This document shows, piece by piece, positions 25,074 through 34,322 of a stretch of DNA of 46,597 nt. The stretch is from assembly GCA_046538075.1 (NCBI GenBank), contig JBKHJN010000022.1:1-46597 (forward strand), read 5' to 3'. The notes beneath the pieces are model-generated. The model ran no database searches. It saw nothing but the letters and a program-made list of their open reading frames with translations, and was not told the origin of the DNA. The translations under genes were made by a program, and so were the position numbers. Position 1 is the first letter of the stretch; the number at the start of each line of letters is the position of its first letter. This stretch comes from Desulfobacca_B sp046538075 (GTDB taxonomy: Bacteria; Desulfobacterota; Desulfobaccia; Desulfobaccales; Desulfobaccaceae).

Positions 25074-28000
25074 TTATAGTCGATACCGTTCCTCCACGAT
25101 GCGCTCCACTTCTTCTTCGGTGGGCATGGTATCCCGGTAGCCCGCCATGTACTGGTTGCGCAGCCAGCGGAACAGACTCACGGTTTCATTGACCCGGACG
25201 ATCTCCGGGATCACCCCGCTTTCCACGGTCCTAATATGCTGATTATATTGCCCCAGCATGCTGACCACATCGTAGAAGGTGGCGGCATCCCGTTTGATGC
25301 CCCGCTTGAAGGACTTGCCCTGCCGGGGATAGATCTGCTCAGGTTCGGGGTTGGCGGAAATGTCGATCCGTTGGAACGGCCGGCGCACCGCCACCTGCCA
25401 TTTGCGTGACTCCACCATCATCCGGGAGATCAGTGGCCCGGCCCAATCGTGGCTCTGATGACCCTGGGGGCAGAATGAGAAAAATTCGACCATGGAGGGG
25501 CCGTTATAGGCGATGGCCTCTTTCAGGATTTTGATGGCGTAAAGTGGGTTGTCAATGGTTAGTTTAGCGGCGTAGACATGGGAAATGGCCATCGCCTGGC
25601 TGATGATCCGCCGGTGCAGGGTGGTCTTCCCGGGATATTTTCGGCCTATCGGTGAAGTGGAGCGGGAACTGCCGTAGCGGGTAGCTCCGGATTTTTGCAT
25701 CCCGGTATTCATATAGCCTTCGTTGTTGTAAATGATCCAGGTGATATCATAATTTTCACCCAGGGCATGATTAAAGGGACCATTGCCAATATCATAAATA
25801 GCCCCATCGCCGGCAAAGACGATGATCTTGGTCAGGACATCGTTGAAGCGATTGTTATAAGCCTGATCCAGGCTGAATTTCGCCCCCAGTGCGGCGGCGG
25901 AGGCGGTGCCGAAGCCATAGTGGCCCGCCTGGTAGATGCGGGTATTGAAGGGATTGACCAACTCCGACACCTGGTTGCAACCGGTAGCATTGATGGTGTA
26001 GATGGTGAAGCCGTAATCCAGCATATGTTCAATCTCATGCTTGGTTTTTTCCGACAAGATCTTCAAGCCCTGGTAGAAGGTGGCAATACCCTCCGGATGG
26101 TTGCGCAGGGACTCGGCGGCATAGAAGGTCAACAAGTTTATGAGCCCCTCGCTGCAGCCCGGACACAGGGTATGACGGCCCGGATAGAGTTTGGAAAAGA
26201 CAAACAACACCTGGTGTAAAATGGTCATTTCATCAACATAGGGCGCTATTTCAGCAGTCTGGTCGAATCCCTGGTAGACCGGGGGGAGAAAATCGGCGTC
26301 GGTCAGTTTGGTTTTGTCTACCATGTGCATGGCATCGGTGGGGCAGACCTGGGCGCAGATACCGCAGCCCTTGCAAGCCCCGGGATCAACGTCGATGTTA
26401 AAGGCGCAATGTTCCCAGGGAATGCCTTTGGGGGGTTTTTTAAAGACCTTAAAGTAACGCTGGGCCTCATCCGGGATGGGGCGGGAGGTGACAGTGGAAT
26501 ATAGCGCCGCATCCGGGCAAGAGGCAGTACAGCGGCCGCAAGCAATGCATTTGGAGGGATCATAAACCGGGAGTTGGGTCCCCACAAAACCCATATCCCG
26601 ATAGCGGCTGGTAGCGGCCGGGACCACCGGCAGAAATCGATTCCAGGGCACTTGCTTGCCTTCCGAAATGGGCTGGACCATTTCCTGGTAAAAAGTATTC
26701 TGATAATCATCGATGAGATTTACCGGCTTGATAACGCCCAGTTCGTCTTTATCGCTGGGAGTGATCAACAGACCGGCGGCGCCCGTCCCCTGGCCAAAAT
26801 CTTCCGGCTGCGGCGCCACATAGCGATCCCGCTCGGCATTTAAGGCCTTGGCGACGCCCCGCTTATCGGTTCCGGAGCCATCCTCGCCAAATTCTGCCCC
26901 ATACCTGAGGAGAGTCAGGTTAGCCTCAATAATCTCCTGGCCTTTTTTGCCGGCCAGCTTTTTCTCCAAAATCTTTTTAAACCGTTGTTCGAACTCGTCC
27001 TCGGGAAGAATCCCCACTTCTTTATTAATCAATCCCAAGATGGGGGAGCCCGGCAGGTTGCGGTTAATGTGTTTTAAGGCGACCCAGGTGGCGTCGATGG
27101 TCATCAGCTTGATTTTACGATACTTGATCATGGTCTGCACCTGGTCCGGGAACGAGGCCAGAAGCTCGTCGCTGCTTCTCAGGCTGTTGATCACCATTAA
27201 GCCGTTTTCTTTTAAACCGCCGACATATTCCCGGAGGATCTCGTCCGACAGGAATTTTTCGTTAAAAAAGGCCAGGACATCGCACTCGGTGAGCTCGGAG
27301 CTGTTGCGGATGGGACGGGGGCTGATGCGCAGATTCATAAACACCGGCGCCCCCTTACGCGCCGCGCCGTAGCGGGCCCCGGACTGAATATAATTGTGGC
27401 CGTTGGAACTGTCTTCGACGTAAATCTGTCCCGCCGATTCCAGGGCGGTTTTAACCCCTTCCGCTCCTACCCCGATAAAAGTCATCCCCAACTCCCGTTC
27501 CGGGTAGGCTGGCAGCGGGGCTGGCCTGAGGGTGTAGGGGCCTTCGATGCCGACATAGAAATCCCGAAGCAAGCCCGGCTTTTTTTCTAAACAGGCTTTC
27601 ATATTGCCGATGACGGCCGCCACATCGTACTTATTAAAGTCCTTGCTTCCCAAACCATACACCCCGTGGAGGAGGGTGGGCATAAAGTCCCGACCATAGA
27701 TCTGGTGCTCCTCGCGGCCTTCTCGAGCCGCCCGGTGAGAGATCTGCAAAGCTGCCTGAATATCTCCCAGGAGTAACTGGTTATGGGTCTTGGCAGCCCG
27801 TTCCAGTACGGTGATCACCTTGGCCTGGCGAATCCCGTAAGCCAGTTCTTCATAACAAGGAGGGGTAAACAACACCGGCCGCACCATACCTATTTTCAGT
27901 CCCGTAGCATCGCGGTAATAATCAACCACATCTTTGACCACCCCGGCGGCAGAGCCCATAATAACAATGACCATGTCAGCGTCTTCGGTGCGGTAATTCT

Positions 28001-28952
28001 CCACCACCTTAAGGTTGGTGCCCAAAATCTGGTTCATGACATTCATGGCCGCGATAAAGCCCCGCCGGAAATAACGGTAAGCGTAATCTTGGGCCACCTG
28101 CCCTTCCATGGTCAGATCGGTGTCCGTAAAGCTGCCGATAAGGTTGGTATTTTTGAAATCAGGCTGATAAAACCGGTTGGGAAAGCCGACAAAGTCCTTG
28201 AGAAATTCATCAGACAGTTCTTTAATATTTTCCAGGGCATGGCTCTTGATAAAACCATCCCCAACGACCATGCAGGGTAACATGACCTGGCGAAGTTCGG
28301 CCACCTTAAAGGCGATGGGCAGCAGTTCGTGCAGTTCTTGATTGTCTCCCGAGACCAACTGGGCCCACCCGGCATTGCGCACTGCATAAAAATCAGTGTG
28401 GCCACAATGAATGCTCAAAGAACCTTTATTGACTTCCCGCGCCATCACGGTCATGACCACCGGCAGCCGCTTCCCGGCCACGGAAAACAGATTTTTGGTT
28501 TTGAGCAGCAGGCCTTGGGAAGAAGTGTTGTCGACGTAGCGACCGCCCTGGACCGCCATGGCTTCGACTGCGGCAATGGCCGAGAGTTCATCACTGGGCT
28601 GAAAATACATTAATTCGTTGCCGAATAAGTTCTGTTGACCATCAGCGGCCGCTTTGGCGAAATTTTCAGCAATCGGAGTCGAGGGAGTAATCGGGTAGCC
28701 GCACAGTCCATCTACCACCCGAGTCAGTACAGAGAGGGCGGCCTGGTTGCCGTCCATCAGAACTTCCTGACGCTGCCGCAGGGCTTCCAACTTTTCTGCC
28801 GGAATTGCATTCAGATCAAACCGAAGCAGATTTTTGCCATCAAATCTCTCCCACTCCGCTGACCAGTCAAATTGTATTTTTCTTCTCTTTTCCTTGAGCT
28901 GGTGATAAGGGAGCTGTTTTTGAAGTTGATCAATCTCTATTCTTAAACTCAT
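25074..28952 (-). CDS. Pyruvate:ferredoxin (flavodoxin) oxidoreductase-type 2-oxoacid oxidoreductase, single chain
   Basis: This 1292-residue enzyme has the NifJ-like domain order. The alpha domain has GYPITPSTPIAE (about residue 88), the gamma domain has GVGAEGVKTA (about 494), and two 4Fe-4S motifs follow: CIACGRCTASCP (about 800) and CKGCGICAQVCP (about 860). The TPP-binding beta part has CPGCSEG (about 930) and GDGAIYDIGNG (about 1046), with NNEGYMNTGMQKS in the active-site loop. It oxidatively decarboxylates a 2-oxoacid to acyl-CoA, reducing ferredoxin, or runs in reverse. It is about 100 residues longer than typical NifJ, much of it an N-terminal extension before GYPITP. Pyruvate is the default substrate, but the substrate loops were not verified. 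Ribosome site AAGGAG precedes the ATG. Confidence 0.93.
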   Translation of the reverse strand: MSLRIEIDQLQKQLPYHQLKEKRRKIQFDWSAEWERFDGKNLLRFDLNAIPAEKLEALRQRQEVLMDGNQAALSVLTRVVDGLCGYPITPSTPIAENFAKAAADGQQNLFGNELMYFQPSDELSAIAAVEAMAVQGGRYVDNTSSQGLLLKTKNLFSVAGKRLPVVMTVMAREVNKGSLSIHCGHTDFYAVRNAGWAQLVSGDNQELHELLPIAFKVAELRQVMLPCMVVGDGFIKSHALENIKELSDEFLKDFVGFPNRFYQPDFKNTNLIGSFTDTDLTMEGQVAQDYAYRYFRRGFIAAMNVMNQILGTNLKVVENYRTEDADMVIVIMGSAAGVVKDVVDYYRDATGLKIGMVRPVLFTPPCYEELAYGIRQAKVITVLERAAKTHNQLLLGDIQAALQISHRAAREGREEHQIYGRDFMPTLLHGVYGLGSKDFNKYDVAAVIGNMKACLEKKPGLLRDFYVGIEGPYTLRPAPLPAYPERELGMTFIGVGAEGVKTALESAGQIYVEDSSNGHNYIQSGARYGAARKGAPVFMNLRISPRPIRNSSELTECDVLAFFNEKFLSDEILREYVGGLKENGLMVINSLRSSDELLASFPDQVQTMIKYRKIKLMTIDATWVALKHINRNLPGSPILGLINKEVGILPEDEFEQRFKKILEKKLAGKKGQEIIEANLTLLRYGAEFGEDGSGTDKRGVAKALNAERDRYVAPQPEDFGQGTGAAGLLITPSDKDELGVIKPVNLIDDYQNTFYQEMVQPISEGKQVPWNRFLPVVPAATSRYRDMGFVGTQLPVYDPSKCIACGRCTASCPDAALYSTVTSRPIPDEAQRYFKVFKKPPKGIPWEHCAFNIDVDPGACKGCGICAQVCPTDAMHMVDKTKLTDADFLPPVYQGFDQTAEIAPYVDEMTILHQVLFVFSKLYPGRHTLCPGCSEGLINLLTFYAAESLRNHPEGIATFYQGLKILSEKTKHEIEHMLDYGFTIYTINATGCNQVSELVNPFNTRIYQAGHYGFGTASAAALGAKFSLDQAYNNRFNDVLTKIIVFAGDGAIYDIGNGPFNHALGENYDITWIIYNNEGYMNTGMQKSGATRYGSSRSTSPIGRKYPGKTTLHRRIISQAMAISHVYAAKLTIDNPLYAIKILKEAIAYNGPSMVEFFSFCPQGHQSHDWAGPLISRMMVESRKWQVAVRRPFQRIDISANPEPEQIYPRQGKSFKRGIKRDAATFYDVVSMLGQYNQHIRTVESGVIPEIVRVNETVSLFRWLRNQYMAGYRDTMPTEEEVERIVEERYRL

Positions 28953-29635
28953 CTCAGGATCTCCTTAAGCTCTTAAAATCTCCATAAAAGCAACTAATTA
29001 TGATTAAGGTTTGAGATTTCCAGATGGCACCGGTAGTTTCCCAGCCTCAGGAAGCCTTGAGGCAGCCATCGCCCTTAAGACTAAATATCGGGAGCGCTTT
29101 ATCTATTCCCCATCCGGGGTTTAGTTGAGCTGAACTGCAATAAGAGGACTGTGGATCTCTGTATCAAGTCCCTTTGGGATCGGGACTGGTCATTAGAGGG
29201 CACAGAATTCCCGCCAATCAGAAAAAATGGCTCCTTCAAAAAAACTTGATTGCCCCTTCTACCCGCCACAGCTGGTTTTAATATTGCGATGACGACCAAC
29301 ACGTCAAGGTAGAAGAGTATAACCCAATCGCAAAGGATGGTGTAACAGTTTAATTATCTTAAATGTTGCATTTTGTCAATCCACCCGTGCAGCCAAAGGG
29401 GAGCGATGGGTGACATTTTTGATTTCTTAATGATTTTAGGGAAATTACTCCGAACATTTAAAAGGTTAAGGGGACCACCGGCCCCCCCGCCCTCGACAGA
29501 ATGCAAGATTTTTAAAAATATTTTTTTTATTGATGACCCGGACAAAGGCGGTTATCCTGGAGTCAGGCAGTTCGGCAACCGAGCTGACCGTTTCTTAAGG
29601 GTAGTCGAGCTAAAATAAAAACACAGGCCGAGGCA
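28953..29635. other. Long intergenic region between divergent genes
   Basis: I find no supportable gene in these 683 bp. They contain the upstream region of the PFOR gene, a CCTCA/TGAGG hairpin near 29044-29061, an A/T-rich block with a long T-run near 29510-29530, and the second copy of the dispersed 21-bp repeat (29449-29469). Confidence 0.5.
29449..29469. repeat. Copy 2 of the dispersed intergenic 21-bp repeat
   Basis: It matches 4037-4057 at 20 of 21 positions (core CATTTAAAAGGTTAA), in the same orientation. The copies lie in unrelated intergenic regions. Confidence 0.5.
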
Positions 29636-30589
29636 ATGCCAGATCCAGCCGTCATTCCGGTTCCACCAGAAGGACTGTTAATCGAGTTGGTCACGCCCTT
29701 GACCCCCACTTGCCAATTGGACGCTGCGGGCCTGAGCCGGCTGGTTGGCCGGGTAGCTCCTTATGCCGCGGGGATCGTTGCCGGTTCCCCTGGCCTGGGG
29801 GAAGCTCTGGGGTTGACTGACTCAGTGCGCCTGGAATTATTTTCCACTCTCTTAGACCAATGGGATGGCCCGCTGTTTTTTGGCATTACCGCTGCTACCC
29901 AGGAAGAGACCTGGGATTGGGCCCAGAGATTGGACTCAGCCTGTCTGGCCCGACCGGCTGAGCGCCCGGTCTACTGGGTGGATCTACCTCTGTGGTATCA
30001 CAGCAATCGCGGCCTCCCGCAATACTACCAGCAGCTTTTGGGAACACTTAGACATCCGCTGATTTTGCTCAACCAGCCAGAAATCATCCGGGAACGGGCG
30101 CAACCCTGGAAGCACCACAATCTCCGCACGGCGGTGTTTAAAAAACTTACCGGCCTGCCGGAGATCAGGGGATTGATCTTCCGGGGCGAAATGGGGCGCT
30201 TTTACCATTATCACCGCGCCGCGGCCGGACGCCCCGGCTTTGCCTTATACGAGGGCAATGAATCCCGCTTCCTGGCCCGCCCCAGCTCCTGGGGGGTGGT
30301 CTCCGCCGGGGCCCAACTTTTCCCGGCCGCCTGGCAGACAGTGGTCCGGGCCTGTTTGCATCCCGAGGACCCGGCGGCCCTAACCATTTCCCAAGCCCAA
30401 TTATGGCAGAGCAGCCAACAATTATTGGAGCTGACGCAGGGTTATCAGCAATATCCGGTGGCCCTGCTGAAAGCCGCCTTACAGGCCTTAAACGTCATTA
30501 ACCAGGATACCGCTACCCCGGTCACAATGCCGGCCCCGGCTGAGTCAAAGAAAAAAATACTGGACTTATTATCTTCTATGGCCGTTTAA
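29636..30589 (+). CDS. Divergent DapA-like (NAL superfamily) TIM-barrel protein lacking the catalytic lysine
   Basis: The 317-residue protein aligns along its length with DapA-type aldolases: IELVTPLTPTCQLDAAGLSRLV at the start, AGIVAGSPGLGEALGL at the position of the GTTGE motif, and LILLNQPEI at the position of YNVP. However IRGLIFRGEM replaces the GIK Schiff-base segment, so the catalytic lysine is an isoleucine and the YNVP tyrosine is a leucine. It therefore cannot act by the normal lyase mechanism. It has a normal family length and clean reading frame, so it is probably maintained for a changed function. A c-type cytochrome gene follows after 23 bp, preceded by its own AAGGAGG. Confidence 0.75.
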   Translation: MPDPAVIPVPPEGLLIELVTPLTPTCQLDAAGLSRLVGRVAPYAAGIVAGSPGLGEALGLTDSVRLELFSTLLDQWDGPLFFGITAATQEETWDWAQRLDSACLARPAERPVYWVDLPLWYHSNRGLPQYYQQLLGTLRHPLILLNQPEIIRERAQPWKHHNLRTAVFKKLTGLPEIRGLIFRGEMGRFYHYHRAAAGRPGFALYEGNESRFLARPSSWGVVSAGAQLFPAAWQTVVRACLHPEDPAALTISQAQLWQSSQQLLELTQGYQQYPVALLKAALQALNVINQDTATPVTMPAPAESKKKILDLLSSMAV

Positions 30590-30612
30590 CTTACCGTTTG
30601 AAGGAGGCTGGC

Positions 30613-31002
30613 ATGGCTGACAATCCCGCAAACCCCCATTCTCACCCCCAATATCATTTAATCACCAAAATGATCTGGCTGGCGGCCCTGATATTGGCAC
30701 TTGCAGGACTGGCTGCAATCAAGGCTGGAGCTGCCGGCGAGTCAGATTTTACGGCCGATGTGGTCGCTGGCCAAAAACTGTTTCAACGTCTGGGCTGTCA
30801 GTCTTGCCATGCGCTCGGCGACCGAGGCGGGGACACAGGCCCGGCCCTGAATGGAGTCGGCCAACGTTTATCCGCTGCTGACCTGGAGCAACAACTGACT
30901 GAACCAGGGCGCCGCCACCCTCAGTCCCAGATGCCCAGCTTTGCTTTTTTAAGGCCAGCCGAGCTATCAGCGCTGATTAATTATCTTCAAACTCTTAAGT
31001 AA
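30613..31002 (+). CDS. Membrane-anchored or periplasmic class I cytochrome c
   Basis: This 129-residue protein has an N-terminal hydrophobic segment (MIWLAALILALAGLAAI) that serves as signal or anchor, then a single haem-binding CQSCH motif in FQRLGCQSCHALGDRGG. A later QMPSF supplies the likely axial methionine, followed by the terminal LSALINYLQTL helix. These are the features of class I c-type cytochromes. I start at ATG 30613, which follows AAGGAGG; an earlier TTG is unlikely. It probably carries electrons in the periplasm. The upstream DapA-like gene is on the same transcript. Confidence 0.88.
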   Translation: MADNPANPHSHPQYHLITKMIWLAALILALAGLAAIKAGAAGESDFTADVVAGQKLFQRLGCQSCHALGDRGGDTGPALNGVGQRLSAADLEQQLTEPGRRHPQSQMPSFAFLRPAELSALINYLQTLK

Positions 31003-31405
31003 CCAAACGATTATATCAATCTGGAAACCTAGAGTTCATTTTAGCAGCCAAATCTGATTTTTCAGGGGGAGAAATACCCCTCGTTATTGGGAGAAAAATC
31101 CCCCTTGGGGGCCTGTTCGGTGACGCAGTGGAAGAATCGACTTAGCAATTAATTACACAAGCTATGGTTTTAATATAAACTTTTGAATTTAAATAACTTA
31201 AGCACAAGGTTGAAATATGGCAGAAGTTTTGCACAAGGTACTAGGTGTAGAAAAATGTTTTTGTGGAAAAGGAGGTGACAGATTAGAGACTGATCGCATC
31301 CCCAGGTTAGATTTAAGGCGGATGCAGTGGAGGGAAGTATTGCCAATAATTAAGTGGAATTATTTTAAGGATTAAGGGCAATAACGCTGAATTGGAGGTC
31401 AAAAC
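31003..31405. other. Regulatory intergenic region before the CoA-transferase operon
   Basis: The 403-bp gap contains no gene that I can support. It has G/C-rich inverted repeats near 31065-31110 (AGGGG/CCCCT and CCCCCTTGGGGG), a sigma-54 promoter at 31218-31233, and a GGAGGTGA sequence near 31270 without a following ORF. Confidence 0.5.
31218..31233 (+). promoter_or_regulatory. Sigma-54 (RpoN) promoter of the CoA-transferase operon
   Basis: TGGCAG-N5-TTTGCA has the invariant GG at 31219-31220 and GC at 31231-31232, with the required 10-bp spacing. It matches the TGGCAC-N5-TTGCW consensus at nearly all fixed positions. It lies 172 bp upstream of the first CoA-transferase, on the right strand and in gene-free DNA. 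RpoN promoters need an enhancer-binding activator, which is not encoded in this window. Confidence 0.65.
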
Positions 31406-32893
31406 ATGGCGGAAAGAAAAGAAATTGAAATTAACAGTCGGGCTGACACCCTTGATCTGATGCATCCTGACATCAGGCCCTGGCCAGTCACCCCGCCGCC
31501 GCCGCGTGAAGAAGTAGACAAAGTCTACGCCCGGCGGAAAGCGACGGACTTCGGCAACTGGTGTGAGGATAACCTCAGATATGAACTGGCCTTCGGCAAA
31601 CCCGAGGCCCTGCAGGGCATGAAATTCCTGTGCGTCGGCATGTGGCGTATAGGCAATATGTTCTGTGGCGGCTTGCTTTGTGAGGCCGGGGCCGAGGTGA
31701 TTAAGATCGAGCCCCCCGGAGGCGACCCACTGCGCCAATTAACCCCGTTTGGCCGCGAAGAGTACATGCTGGAGTCCAAAATTACCGGGGAAAAATGCGG
31801 CCTCGACTTCCTGCACGAAATGCGGGGCCAGAAATCGGTTACCCTGAATCTGGAGACCGAGGAAGGCCGGGAAATCTTCCGGGCCATGTGCAGCCAGGTG
31901 GACGGAGTCATCGATGAAATGCCGCCGGGTTATATGGACGGCTTGGGTATCGGCTACCGGCACATCTCCAAGCTGTATCCCGGTCTGGTGTGGTGTAATA
32001 TCGCGGTCCGGGGCACCTGGGGACCTTTCAAAGACAAGCTCTCCAAGTTTGGGCAGTGGACCCTGGAACCCTTCGGGGGCTGCTCCAATGCTTTTATTCA
32101 CAACACTGGCTTCCCCCAGGATCAGTTACCCCGGGGCCGGGGCGGTGATCCCACCCGTTCCGGGGTCTGGTTCGCCGACTATGTGGCTGGGGAGCAGGCC
32201 GCCAACACCCTGTTGGCCGCGCTGTATTGGAGAAATGAGCTGGGCGGTACCGGTCAGTTCTGCGAGGTCACCGGGGCCGAGTCCCAGATGGACATCCTGG
32301 ACTTTGACATCAGCTGGTACGGCTTCAACGCCAGCATCAAGGCCCGCACCGGCGCCTGGGACCCCAACCTCAACCAGTATGAATGGAACCCCTGCCGGGA
32401 CGGCTACATGATGATCGGCGGCCAGACCGACCGGCTGTGGTATCGCATCGGCATGTGTATTGAACGGGATTTCCCGCAGTTCGGGCGGCTGATCCATGAA
32501 GACCCCATCCTCAAAGAGATGGGAGCCCGGAACGCCCTGGAAATGCTGACCAAAACCTATACCCTGACCACCCGCTGGCTGCGTGACATCAACCGGATTG
32601 AAGCAGAACAGAAACTGCTGGAATACGAAATCGCTGCCGGTCCGGTGCTGTTCATCGATGAAGTCTCCGAGTTCCCCCACTTCAAGTATCGTCCCTGGGT
32701 GTGCACCATTGATACCGATCATTACGGCACGCTGTTGTTCTCAGTGCCCCCCAACAACTATCAGATGCGGACGCCGCACCGGGTGAAAGTAATGGGCCGG
32801 CCGCTGGGCTATGATACTTATGAAGTCATGATGAAGTACGCCGGGATCGGTCAGACCAGAGTAAACGAACTCAAGGAAAAGGGGGTTATCTAA
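31406..32893 (+). CDS. Family III (CaiB/BaiF) CoA-transferase, subunit 1
   Basis: The 495-residue protein begins with an extension of about 70 residues, then the Rossmann-like start LQGMKFLCVGMWRIGNMFCGGLLCEAGAEVIKIEPPGGDP. The middle has KSVTLNLETEEGREIF and GLGIGYRHISKLYPGLVWCNI. The likely catalytic aspartate, which forms the acyl-anhydride intermediate in this family, is D258 in FADYVAGEQAANTLLAALYW. It moves CoA between carboxylic acids. It is about 90 residues longer than typical members. Its stop overlaps the next start (TAATG), and the partner is a paralogue, so a heteromer like benzylsuccinate CoA-transferase BbsEF is likely. The ribosome site is TTGGAGGT. Confidence 0.9.
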   Translation: MAERKEIEINSRADTLDLMHPDIRPWPVTPPPPREEVDKVYARRKATDFGNWCEDNLRYELAFGKPEALQGMKFLCVGMWRIGNMFCGGLLCEAGAEVIKIEPPGGDPLRQLTPFGREEYMLESKITGEKCGLDFLHEMRGQKSVTLNLETEEGREIFRAMCSQVDGVIDEMPPGYMDGLGIGYRHISKLYPGLVWCNIAVRGTWGPFKDKLSKFGQWTLEPFGGCSNAFIHNTGFPQDQLPRGRGGDPTRSGVWFADYVAGEQAANTLLAALYWRNELGGTGQFCEVTGAESQMDILDFDISWYGFNASIKARTGAWDPNLNQYEWNPCRDGYMMIGGQTDRLWYRIGMCIERDFPQFGRLIHEDPILKEMGARNALEMLTKTYTLTTRWLRDINRIEAEQKLLEYEIAAGPVLFIDEVSEFPHFKYRPWVCTIDTDHYGTLLFSVPPNNYQMRTPHRVKVMGRPLGYDTYEVMMKYAGIGQTRVNELKEKGVI

Positions 32894-34308
32894 TGGCGAA
32901 GGACCCAAGAGTATGTCGGCTGGAGGAGCTGGACGGCCCCAAAAGCAAACAAGAACTCGACGAAATGAAGATGCCCTATGAGGATTACTGCCGGGCTGCC
33001 TTCGCGCCGGGCGGGGAGTTCTCCAGGCCCATGTCGCTCAAAGGCATCCGCTGGATGAGCACCACCATGTATATCTTCACGCCCCATTCAGTGTCCAATC
33101 TGGCCGAACTGGGGGCCGAGGTCATCAAAGTCGAGATGCCCCGCATGGGTGACCCCATGCGGCACTGTGCGCCGTTCAATGAGACCTATCTCTATCCCTT
33201 GCATGACACCCGGCCGATGACCGGGACCGGCATGGGTTATTTGAACGCTAATCCCAACGAATATCACATCACCATGGACTATCACCTGGACGAAATGAAG
33301 GAGGCCTTCTATCGTCTGGTGAAGATGTCCGATGGGCTGACCGAGTGCTATCGGCCCGGGACCTTTGACCGCTGGAAACAGAGCTACCGCTACCTGCTTG
33401 AGATGAACCCCCGGTTTATCTATGTCTGGGGCGGCGGCTTCGGTTATGGGCCCAAGGTCTTCGGCGGCTCCTATGACATCCTGGGCCAGGCCCATGCCGG
33501 GCTGGCTTCAGTGACTGGCATGCATGAGTTCATGGGCGGCCACTGCACCAAACACTCCAACTGGTGTATTGACTGGTATTCCGGCACCCAGATCACCTTC
33601 GGCATCCTGTCCGCCATCCACTGGCGGCGCAAAACCGGCCTGGGGACCATGATTGAATTCTCCCAGGTCCAGGCCGCAACCCGTTGTCTGGGCTACGCGG
33701 CGCCGCTCTATGGCCGCTTCGGCATCGTCCGCCAGCGCTGGGGGAACTGGGACACCCAACTCTGCGTCCACGGCATCATTTTGGCCGGCAAGTCCGCCTA
33801 CCCGGATGCCATCAACCCGCAGGACCGGTTGGATGCCCGCTACGTCATGGTCTCGGCCTTCAACGACCCGGACTTCAAAGAGCTGTGCGATGTCATCAAG
33901 AAACCTGACCTCTACAGCCGCTATCAGCAGCATAAGGATCGGGTCGAAGGCGAGGCTCAGGTGGAAATCTACGCCGCCCTGGAGGAATGGGCCAAGGATA
34001 AGTCCAGGGACGATGTCGTTCGGATTCTGCAAGGCGTCGGCCTCTTGGCCGAGCCGGTGATGAATGACCGGGAGGTCTATGAGAATGAGCACTTCCGGCT
34101 GAGAGGTACCATCCGCTGGCAGGACGACCCCATCTTCGGCGATGTCTTGGCCATGGGAAGTTATGGCGCCGGATTGATGTCCAAGACGCCGCGCAGACTT
34201 TACTGGATCTGGCGGCCGGTGGGCGCCGACAACGTCAAGATTTACCACGAGCTGCTCGGGTATCCAACTAAGAAGATCGAAGAGTGGTATTCCAAGGCCA
34301 TGATCTAA
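32893..34308 (+). CDS. Family III (CaiB/BaiF) CoA-transferase, subunit 2
   Basis: The 471-residue paralogue of the preceding gene also has an extended N-terminus, then SVSNLAELGAEVIKVEMPRMGDPMRH, the GGGFGYGPKVFGGSYDILGQAHAGL segment and the candidate catalytic D227 in CIDWYSGTQITFGILSAIHWRR. Both subunits therefore keep the family aspartate. C-terminal DRLDARYVMVSAFNDPDFKELCDV and PVMNDREVYENEHFRLRG are standard family blocks. Translational coupling to subunit 1 and similar length suggest a 1:1 complex. Substrates are unknown; a dicarboxylate or aromatic succinate donor is one possibility. Confidence 0.9.
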   Translation: MAKDPRVCRLEELDGPKSKQELDEMKMPYEDYCRAAFAPGGEFSRPMSLKGIRWMSTTMYIFTPHSVSNLAELGAEVIKVEMPRMGDPMRHCAPFNETYLYPLHDTRPMTGTGMGYLNANPNEYHITMDYHLDEMKEAFYRLVKMSDGLTECYRPGTFDRWKQSYRYLLEMNPRFIYVWGGGFGYGPKVFGGSYDILGQAHAGLASVTGMHEFMGGHCTKHSNWCIDWYSGTQITFGILSAIHWRRKTGLGTMIEFSQVQAATRCLGYAAPLYGRFGIVRQRWGNWDTQLCVHGIILAGKSAYPDAINPQDRLDARYVMVSAFNDPDFKELCDVIKKPDLYSRYQQHKDRVEGEAQVEIYAALEEWAKDKSRDDVVRILQGVGLLAEPVMNDREVYENEHFRLRGTIRWQDDPIFGDVLAMGSYGAGLMSKTPRRLYWIWRPVGADNVKIYHELLGYPTKKIEEWYSKAMI

Positions 34309-34322
34309 AAGGAGGGAGCGCT

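Noticed and set aside
31210..31405. Possible short gene after GGAGGTGA near 31270
   Set aside because: No start codon follows at a proper distance and no continuous reading frame with plausible composition exists before the CoA-transferase start.
31406..34308. One CoA-transferase subunit seemed to lack the catalytic aspartate
   Set aside because: I first aligned the wrong segment. The family aspartate lies in the (A/G/I)D...G......AL motif, and both proteins have it (D258 and D227), so no subunit is demonstrably inactive.
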